NCBI GenBank assembly: GCA_027622115.1
Contig: JAQBZS010000104.1
Coordinates: 1 to 12,573, forward strand
From: Planctomycetota bacterium
GTDB lineage: Bacteria; Planctomycetota; Planctomycetia; Planctomycetales; Planctomycetaceae
DNA length: 12,573 nt
Direction: 5' to 3'
Part shown: one piece after another, positions 1-5,297 of the stretch
How positions within the stretch are numbered: the first letter of the stretch is position 1
How the letters are laid out: each line of letters begins with the position of its first letter
Program-made: the position numbers and the translations under genes
The notes under the pieces: model-generated
Told to the model about the DNA's origin: nothing
Seen by the model: only the letters and a program-made list of their open reading frames with translations
The model's database searches: none

Positions 1-2234
1 GTTTGTGTCACGGTGATTCGACAGAAGATGTTCTTGTGAGTTCCTGCCGGGCTCTTCTCGTCCGTCTTGATCTTGAAGATCAGTTCTTTCGTGTCCTTGG
101 TCATCTGTGCCACTTCGGTTGTGACGCGGTTTGGTAGTCCAAGCAACTCGACCTTGGCTGGGCCTTCGAACGGCGTCGTTTGTGTAATCGTACACACGAT
201 TTCAGTTTCCTTGCCTTGTTCGACGTCGGACCGTTGCAGTGCAAATCCGACGTAAGGCTCGGCGATGTCAAGGTTGGCAAGTTGCGAGGCGATCCACACG
301 GTGCCATCCACATTGGCGGAGCCGATGACATACATCGGATGGCTGCCGACTCGTGCACCGCCGTTGGCGCTCAAGGGATACAAGACTTCGCTTTGCCCCT
401 TCGCGATGTTGACCGAACTGGCGGCCCCGATCCCCGGCGGACGGTAAGGGAACTCGATATTGATGGCTTCGTCCCAGCCTGCTTTCTTAATCACCTTGAT
501 TTTCAGTTGCATCGAGCCATCACGCACGATCGGCACTTTGGGTTGCTCAATCAACAACGTGAACGGAACTTCGTCGACAACCGCGATCGGAAGGCGATTG
601 ACGTCCTTCCAGACATAGAGCGATTGGCCGGGAGCACCGATGATGAAGTCCGCGCGGTTCTCGAATCCGCCGCGAATCGCGATTTTCGGGTCGGCGTGCT
701 TGGCGGTGAAGTCGACGAGTTTTCCGGAGATCGGTGCGTCGGCGGCGGCTTCAAACACCACCGGCATCACGTTGGTCCAAGTTGGCATTTCCTTCGCGTG
801 AATCGTGATTCCGGCCGGCATGTCTTTGGGATCCAGCAGCAAGTCGCCGCCAAAATTGCCTCGGCTTGCCGAGATCAGCGACGCGAAACGATTGCCTCGC
901 GGCACCACGATCTGTTGACGCGATTGCGAATAACGCGCGACTCGTGGAATACCCAGGCTCAGCGACTGCTTCGGTGTGTGGAATTCAATGCGGAACACGA
1001 AGTCCGGGCCACCGCGCCCGAGGTGATCGGTCACACGCAGGCAATAGTCGCCATCCGCCGGGACGCTGAAGCGGAAGTAGCTGTCCGGGCCGCGCGAGTC
1101 GTCGTTGCCCGCAATGCTGCGTCCATCGGCATAGTAAAGATTCATCACGGGATCGAGGGCCGAGCGGATGCGGCGAGCAAAACACTCGATATCGAAGACT
1201 TGGCCTTTTTTCGCCGTGAACTTAAAGACGTCAATGTCGCCGGGCTTTTCGATGATGCCGTTGAATGCAGCGGGAAACGCCACGGGAGTTGCCTGAGCGA
1301 TGTCGTCGTTGGGCTCAACTTCAAACGCATTGCCGTGCTCGTACGTGCGGAAGGCGTTCGGTGACGGAGCGATGCCGCCCGCGTCTTGAGCAAACAAGCC
1401 GTACTCTTCGATGTGCTGCGACGGCACTTTGACCTTTTGTTCGATCAGGCCGGTGGGATCGCCAAGGTACGTCACCTCGATCTCTTCTCCGAGTTTTCCG
1501 CCTGCCGGATAGACGGCCTTCGGTCGAGGGAACGTGCCGACATGCAAGCGATAGCCACAACTCCCGTTGCCGCCATACGCACTCTCGCGGACCTCGATGA
1601 TGTACTTCCCATCTTCGGGAGCCACGGTGGATGCCACGGCATCTTGCTTCACCAGCGGCGTATCGTCGTCGGCGGACATTTCAAAACGCCGAGCGTTGAG
1701 AATGGCGACGTACGGGTCGAACAACGCCGTCCCCAATCGCATGCCTTCGACTTCCGCACAGATTCGCTGACCCTTTTTGGCGTCGAGGATGTAATAGTCG
1801 ACGTCCTCGCTTTGCACGATTCCCGTGACGGTGACATTCAATGAAATCGGCTGCGGCAAAGCGAAATCGCTGTTGGGTTCTTTCTCGGCAACGTCCGGGA
1901 GCGCTCCCACGAAGAACGTGCGGTATTCCGACAAACCGCTTTTCGTGCGTACCGTCGCCGTGTGTTCGCCGAGCTGACAGTCCGCCGCCACCTTCAAGGT
2001 GACTTTGACTTGGTTGGCTCCGTTCGGAACGATTTTCGTCACCGTGATTCCCGGCTCATAAAACAGAATTTCTTCTGCATCGGCCAACCGCGCACCGCTA
2101 AAGGCGACTTCGGTTTCGATACCCCGCTGCACGCCACGCGGCGTGATGCTGCTCAGCGTGGGCGACGCGGCATGTAGGGAATTGGCACAGATCAAGGTGA
2201 GGCACAGGGAAGCCGACGTAAGTACACAACGCAT
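1..2234 (-). CDS. Secreted protein with two PPC (pre-peptidase C-terminal) domains, 3' end cut by window edge
   Basis: This is an open frame of 744 codons from the ATG at 2232-2234 to the left edge, with no stop in the window, so the C-terminus is missing. The start is supported by a GGAGA ribosome-binding site six bases upstream and by a signal peptide directly after it (MRCVLTSASLCLTLICANS, probable cleavage after LHA near residue 22). An Ig-like stretch covers about residues 25-110. Two PPC-type beta-sandwich domains follow, each opening with Glu-Pro-Asn: about 119-220 (EPNSDFA, DVDYYILDAKKGQ) and 307-410 (EPNDDIA, DIDVFKFTAKKGQ). The remainder looks like further beta-rich repeats. I see no protease or other catalytic domain. 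PPC domains usually mediate binding or secretion of extracellular enzymes, so an exported or surface role is inferred. It lies downstream of the DUF1501 gene, a common planctomycete neighbourhood. The exact function is unknown. Confidence 0.85.
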   Translation of the reverse strand, partial: MRCVLTSASLCLTLICANSLHAASPTLSSITPRGVQRGIETEVAFSGARLADAEEILFYEPGITVTKIVPNGANQVKVTLKVAADCQLGEHTATVRTKSGLSEYRTFFVGALPDVAEKEPNSDFALPQPISLNVTVTGIVQSEDVDYYILDAKKGQRICAEVEGMRLGTALFDPYVAILNARRFEMSADDDTPLVKQDAVASTVAPEDGKYIIEVRESAYGGNGSCGYRLHVGTFPRPKAVYPAGGKLGEEIEVTYLGDPTGLIEQKVKVPSQHIEEYGLFAQDAGGIAPSPNAFRTYEHGNAFEVEPNDDIAQATPVAFPAAFNGIIEKPGDIDVFKFTAKKGQVFDIECFARRIRSALDPVMNLYYADGRSIAGNDDSRGPDSYFRFSVPADGDYCLRVTDHLGRGGPDFVFRIEFHTPKQSLSLGIPRVARYSQSRQQIVVPRGNRFASLISASRGNFGGDLLLDPKDMPAGITIHAKEMPTWTNVMPVVFEAAADAPISGKLVDFTAKHADPKIAIRGGFENRADFIIGAPGQSLYVWKDVNRLPIAVVDEVPFTLLIEQPKVPIVRDGSMQLKIKVIKKAGWDEAINIEFPYRPPGIGAASSVNIAKGQSEVLYPLSANGGARVGSHPMYVIGSANVDGTVWIASQLANLDIAEPYVGFALQRSDVEQGKETEIVCTITQTTPFEGPAKVELLGLPNRVTTEVAQMTKDTKELIFKIKTDEKSPAGTHKNIFCRITVTQ

Positions 2235-2257
2235 CGGAATTCTCCAGATGTAGAAAT

Positions 2258-2332
2258 CCACGCTCTGGCGAGCGTGGCTACTCCAGACGGTGGAAATCCA
2301 CAGTCCACCGTAGCCGCCGTCGCCAGACGGTA
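2258..2332. repeat. Family A hairpin repeat cluster between DUF1501 and PPC genes
   Basis: Two hairpins and a half-copy lie here. Bases 2258-2277 form a perfect 8-bp stem CCACGCTC/GAGCGTGG around the loop TGGC, followed by CTAC. Bases 2284-2293 (CCAGACGGTGG region) resemble one arm of the standard hairpin. Bases 2310-2332 (GTAGCCGCCGTC, GCCA loop, GACGGTA) are a further copy with a stem of about five base pairs. The first hairpin has the architecture seen at 8840-8935 and 10469-10531, but CGTC/GACG is replaced by GCTC/GAGC on both sides, so pairing is kept. The short segment GAAATCCAC replaces the linker used in the gat copies. This is a REP-like dispersed palindrome; whether it acts in transcripts or only as DNA cannot be told. 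Confidence 0.75.
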
Positions 2333-2335
2333 GAA

Positions 2336-2367
2336 ACGGCCCGACTGTACGAATCCAGTCAGGCCGT
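2336..2367 (-). terminator. Probable intrinsic terminator of the DUF1501 gene
   Basis: On the minus strand, 14 bases after the DUF1501 stop, arms ACGGCCTGACTG (2356-2367) and CAGTCGGGCCGT (2336-2347) pair over 12 positions with one G-U wobble, around an 8-base loop. The stem ends in a short run (GTTTCTACC) rather than a long U-tract, so termination may be partial. It separates the DUF1501 gene from the PPC gene, which then needs read-through or its own promoter in the repeat-filled gap. Confidence 0.65.
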
Positions 2368-2381
2368 GGAGGTCGATTCAA

Positions 2382-3677
2382 TTAAGCCAACAGTTCCTTG
2401 CGGACTTTGCCACCATCGACGATTTCGATGGGACGATCGCCGGGAGCCATCAATTCCTTGTCGGCGACAATGCCGATGCGGTTGTAAATCGTGGTGGCCC
2501 AGTCAACGACCGTCAGTGGGTCATTTTCCGGTTCGGCAGCCGTCGCGTTCGACGAACCATAGACGATGCCGCCCTTGATGCCGCCGCCAGCCATCACAAC
2601 GCTGAACACCTTCGGCCAGTGGTCTCGGCCGGCGTTGCCGTTGATCTTCGGCGTGCGACCGAACTCGGAGGCAATGCAGACCAATGTGGAATCCAGCATC
2701 TTGCGTTCGTCGAGGTCGTTGATCAGCCGAGCGTAGGCTTGATCCAGCGGAGGAGCCTGGCCGCTGATCGCGCCGCCGACATTGTTGTGCATGTCCCAAC
2801 CGCCGTAGGTCAGCGTGACGAAACGAGCACCGGCTTCAACCAATCGGCGAGCCATCAACATGCGGGCTCCGGCCGTGTTGCGACCGTATTCGTCTCGCAG
2901 CTTGTCGGGCTCCTTGCCGATGTCAAAGGCTTCGCGAGCCTTTTGCGAACTCACCATCGAGTAGGCTCGCTTGTAAAAGGTATCGACCGCGTCGAGCGAA
3001 TCGGCCTCTTCCTTGGCGACGAAGTAATCGTTGACGGCCGCCAAAATATTGCGGCGGCGAGTGAATCGCTCATCGCCGACACCACCCGGCAATTGCAAAT
3101 CACGAACGGTGAAGTTTGTGCTGGCGGGGTCCGAACCCAAGCTGAACGGAGCAAACGACGAACTCAGATAGCCCGTGCCGGCGAATTCGTTCGGTTGATT
3201 CGGAATGCACACGTACTGCGGCAGATTGTTCCGCGGGCCGTATTCGTGAGTCACAACACTGCCCATGCTCGGGAATTTCAACGCCGGGCTGGGGCGATAA
3301 CCGGTGAACATGTTGTGCGTGCCGCGTTCGTGAGCGGCTTCGCCGTGCGTCATCGAGCGACAGATGGCAATCTTGTCCGCGATCTTCGCCGTGTTGACGA
3401 ACTTCTCGTTGATGAACGTGCCTTCAACATTCGTGCTGATGTGCTTCATCGGGCCGCGGTATTCGATGGGAGCGAATGGCTTCGGATCCCACATTTCCTG
3501 ATGCGGAGCACCACCCGGCAAGAAGATGAAGATCACGGACTTCGCCGGGCCTTCTACGGACTCGTACGCTTTGATGTCGGCCTGGGCTTGCTTAGCTTGG
3601 AAATAGTCGGCGAGTGTCAAACCGATCCCGCCGGCAAACCCAACAGTTAAAAAATCACGACGTGAAGACCTTGACAT
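2382..3677 (-). CDS. DUF1501 family protein, Tat-exported
   Basis: The product has 431 residues, the usual size for planctomycete DUF1501 proteins. The start ATG has AGGAG nine bases upstream. A twin-arginine signal lies at residues 5-10 (SRRDFL) with a hydrophobic stretch to about residue 25, so folded export across the cytoplasmic membrane is predicted. Family marks follow in order: FLPGGAPHQEMWDPKP (52-67), SMTHGEAAHERGTHNMFTGY (108-127), GWDMHNN (293-299), ASEFGRTPKINGNAGRDHWP (336-355) and AGGGIKGGIVYG (363-374). The His and Asp residues resemble metal-ligand positions of the alkaline phosphatase/sulfatase superfamily, to which DUF1501 is distantly related; no substrate is established. 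In planctomycetes DUF1501 genes usually sit beside DUF1549/DUF1553 cytochrome-like genes; here the visible partner is the PPC protein downstream. Family assignment is firm, the function is not. Confidence 0.93.
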   Translation of the reverse strand: MSRSSRRDFLTVGFAGGIGLTLADYFQAKQAQADIKAYESVEGPAKSVIFIFLPGGAPHQEMWDPKPFAPIEYRGPMKHISTNVEGTFINEKFVNTAKIADKIAICRSMTHGEAAHERGTHNMFTGYRPSPALKFPSMGSVVTHEYGPRNNLPQYVCIPNQPNEFAGTGYLSSSFAPFSLGSDPASTNFTVRDLQLPGGVGDERFTRRRNILAAVNDYFVAKEEADSLDAVDTFYKRAYSMVSSQKAREAFDIGKEPDKLRDEYGRNTAGARMLMARRLVEAGARFVTLTYGGWDMHNNVGGAISGQAPPLDQAYARLINDLDERKMLDSTLVCIASEFGRTPKINGNAGRDHWPKVFSVVMAGGGIKGGIVYGSSNATAAEPENDPLTVVDWATTIYNRIGIVADKELMAPGDRPIEIVDGGKVRKELLA

Positions 3678-3953
3678 TGGAAGACTCTCCTATGGAACGA
3701 GGATGGGGGGAAGTTCTCAGGAAACCCAGTCGATCGATCTTGGGCATTTCGTCAAAGCTTGGAGGCCAGGGGAGTTACCAGTGGTGGGGAGTTTTGGTAA
3801 CGCTGGGTGGGAATGTCCCTGGCTCGACGATCGCATCAATCGATGCTGATGGCTAGTAGCAGACTCGATGAAATCCCGAATGTCAAGGGTCTGGGTGGAT
3901 CAGAAGATGGCGAAACAGCTGTAACCGGAAATCTTCAAGACCTACAGCTCAGT
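3678..3953. other. Non-coding leader region upstream of the DUF1501 gene
   Basis: I see no gene here. Three things stand out for the minus strand. A perfect TTGACA hexamer lies at 3881-3886, but no good -10 box sits 16-18 bases downstream (TCTGCT at spacing 17), so a promoter is only possible. A perfect 7-bp inverted repeat GTTACCA/TGGTAAC lies at 3774-3780 and 3795-3801, with a 14-base gap. A small hairpin GCATC/GATGC lies at 3833-3846. If TTGACA is real, the leader would be about 180 bases long and would contain both inverted repeats. Confidence 0.35.
3774..3801. promoter_or_regulatory. 7-bp inverted repeat, possible operator or leader hairpin
   Basis: Perfect arms GTTACCA and TGGTAAC are separated by 14 bases (21 bases centre to centre, about two helical turns). 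They lie about 100 bases upstream of the DUF1501 start. The spacing would suit a dimeric regulator or a weak RNA stem. Only the symmetry is seen; any regulator is conjecture. Confidence 0.3.
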
Positions 3954-4056
3954 TAGAAGCCTTCTGAAACGCGGGTCTGACCCTCTCCGTCCTCAGTTTT
4001 TGCCGGAGTTTAGCGAGGCATCCAAAGGGTCAGCCCCCTTTTTCAGATAGCTTCTA
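3954..4056 (+). mobile_element. Family B MITE-like element, copy 1 (degraded left arm)
   Basis: This 103-bp element is bounded by TAGAAGC (3954-3960) and GCTTCTA (4050-4056). The terminal inverted repeats span about 31 bases each (3954-3984 and 4026-4056). The right arm is nearly intact, with AGGGTCAGCCCCCTTTTT and CAGATAGCTTCTA. The left arm carries several changes (TAGAAGCCTTCTGAAACGC). The interior (CTCCGTCCTCAG, GCCGGAGTTTAGCGAGGCATCC) aligns almost base for base with the reverse complement of copy 2 at 5194-5297. It has no coding capacity. It lies about 200 bases after the esterase stop. MITE-like or REP-type mobility is inferred from the structure; no transposase is in the window. Confidence 0.75.
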
Positions 4057-4251
4057 CCTGCGGTCTGCGAGCTGCAGAGACCAACCTGGAACGAAAGGCA
4101 GCCTTCAAGCCACACCCCGGAGTTGTGTGAAAAAGAGGAAGACGGGGCCGAGGCGAAAGGCGTCTGTGGTAGCCGCCAGTCATCGTCCCGCCGGGACAAG
4201 CCCGGCGGTGACGCCACGTCCTAAGTAGCGCTGTCCAATTAACGCAAAGCG
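4057..4251. other. Non-coding stretch after the esterase gene
   Basis: I find no credible gene here. The short frames crossing it run through the mobile element and the GC-rich hairpin and have no protein-like composition. Besides the hairpin at 4188-4208 it contains GTAGCCGCCAG (4169-4180), which shares its first nine bases with the edge of family A repeats. That hints at another, different dispersed repeat. Nothing else stands out. Confidence 0.4.
4188..4208. repeat. Perfect GC-rich hairpin after the esterase gene
   Basis: Arms CCGCCGGG (4188-4195) and CCCGGCGG (4201-4208) pair perfectly over eight G-C pairs around a five-base loop. It starts 43 bases after the esterase stop on the minus strand. 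There is no U-tract on either side, so it is a poor intrinsic terminator. It may stabilise the 3' end of the message or be the core of a dispersed palindrome. Confidence 0.55.
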
Positions 4252-5139
4252 TCAATCAGCAATGCCCTTCCAATCGCGCCACAGCCACCGAAGTGATTCC
4301 GGGAGAATCGCACCACCGTGTCGACTGTTGTGTCCGCCCGTGCCCATCACGAATTTGTAGTCGTATTTTGCGAACTTGAGTGCGGCGGCCATCTGTTGAT
4401 TTGCCAGCGGCCAGCTACCGTGCAGATTGTTGAGATCGTTCGAGCCCTCTTGTAGGAAGACTCGGATGTGCTTCTTTTCCGTCTTGCGGATGAGCGACGG
4501 ATAAACATGCCCTCCACGGATATTCGTAAAACTGCCAACGTGGCTGAGCACTTTCCCAAATTGATCGGGCCGTTCCCAGGCGACTGTCCAGGCGCAGATT
4601 CCGCCCGAACTAATGCCGCCCGTGGCTCGACCAGCCGGGTTCTTGGTGATGTTGTATTTCGACTCAATTGGAGGCAGAAATTCTTCGAGCAAGAAACGCG
4701 AATACTGATCGCCCAGTTGGTCGTATTCGAAGCTGCGGTTGCGTCGCGGGCGTCCGTCGGGCGTCGATGCGGGGATCGAACCGGGATTGATGAACACGCC
4801 GATCGTCACGGGCATGTCGCCCTGGTGGATCAAATTGTCGAAGACCGTCGGTGTGCGAAATGAACTCTTGAGATTGGCGTAGCCATTGCCGTCTTGAAAA
4901 ACCATCAGGCAAGCGGGTTTTGACTTGTCGTATTGAGCCGGGACGTAAATCCAATAATCACGTACGGTCCCTGGATAGACTTTGGTGCTCTCCCATTTCC
5001 CTTGGGTCACCGTGCCCTGAGGAACGCCTTCCTTGACCATCGAATCTGGGCCATGTTTGTAGGCGTCTTGCCCGGAAACGACCGTGGCACACAACAGACA
5101 AAAGATGGTGACGAACATCTGGCGACAATTGAAGAACAT
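4252..5139 (-). CDS. Secreted alpha/beta-hydrolase, esterase family (Fes/esterase D-like)
   Basis: The product has 295 residues from the preferred start. The frame is open nine codons further up (ATG at 5166), but the ATG at 5137-5139 has AGGGGA just upstream and begins a signal peptide (hydrophobic MFVTIFCLLCATVVSG, about residues 8-23), so the inner start is chosen. The fold marks are: DYWIYVPAQYDKSKPACLMVF (61-81, split strands), FQDGNGY (81-87), PVTIGVFINPG (110-120), GGISSGG with probable nucleophile Ser177 (174-180), EGSNDLNN with probable acid Asp235 (231-238), and GTGGHNSRHGG supplying the His (267-276). This matches the enterochelin esterase-like group that planctomycetes carry in many copies, often exported and used on carbohydrate or phenolic esters. 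The substrate is unknown. The gene lies between two inverted copies of a MITE-like element, with only 54 bases between its start and copy 2. Confidence 0.88.
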   Translation of the reverse strand: MFFNCRQMFVTIFCLLCATVVSGQDAYKHGPDSMVKEGVPQGTVTQGKWESTKVYPGTVRDYWIYVPAQYDKSKPACLMVFQDGNGYANLKSSFRTPTVFDNLIHQGDMPVTIGVFINPGSIPASTPDGRPRRNRSFEYDQLGDQYSRFLLEEFLPPIESKYNITKNPAGRATGGISSGGICAWTVAWERPDQFGKVLSHVGSFTNIRGGHVYPSLIRKTEKKHIRVFLQEGSNDLNNLHGSWPLANQQMAAALKFAKYDYKFVMGTGGHNSRHGGAILPESLRWLWRDWKGIAD

Positions 5140-5149
5140 GAATTCCCCT
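5140..5149 (-). promoter_or_regulatory. Ribosome-binding site that decides the esterase start
   Basis: AGGGGA at 5144-5149 is followed by ATTC and then the ATG at 5137-5139. The upstream in-frame ATG at 5164-5166 has no comparable site and would place nine charged or polar residues before the signal peptide. Confidence 0.6.
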
Positions 5150-5193
5150 GGTTTGGAATCTGGCAAGTGCAGTGACTCGCCGCGTTTTGAAGG

Positions 5194-5297
5194 TAGAAGC
5201 TATCTGAAAAAGGGGTCTGACCCTATTGGATGCCTCGCTAAACCCCGGAAAAAACTGAGGCCGGAGAGGGTCAGACCCCTTTTTCAGATAGCTTCTA
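5194..5297 (-). mobile_element. Family B MITE-like element, copy 2, with perfect 31-bp terminal inverted repeats
   Basis: This is a 104-bp element. The arms at 5194-5224 and 5267-5297 are exact reverse complements over 31 bases. Each arm runs from the outside in as TAGAAGCTATCTG, AAAAAGGGGTCTG, ACCCT. The 42-base interior carries CTCCGG and CCGGGG, and matches copy 1 in opposite orientation. The sequence GGGTCTGACCC inside each arm is itself palindromic, and the A-run and T-run on its two sides give the whole unit the look of a two-way intrinsic terminator. It covers the ilvB stop codon and ends 54 bases before the esterase start. No coding capacity and no clear target duplication is seen. 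Confidence 0.85.

Noticed and set aside
180..1364. 394-codon frame on the plus strand
   Set aside because: It lies wholly antisense to the PPC-domain gene, whose product has a signal peptide and two recognisable domains. The plus-strand translation shows no family and is a mirror frame of GC-rich coding DNA.
2619..3650. 343-codon frame on the plus strand
   Set aside because: It is fully antisense to the DUF1501 gene, which has clear motifs from end to end. No family resemblance in the plus-strand product.
3993..4217. 74-codon frame on the minus strand after the esterase
   Set aside because: It runs through the mobile element and the GC hairpin, so its sequence is repeat-derived with no protein features.
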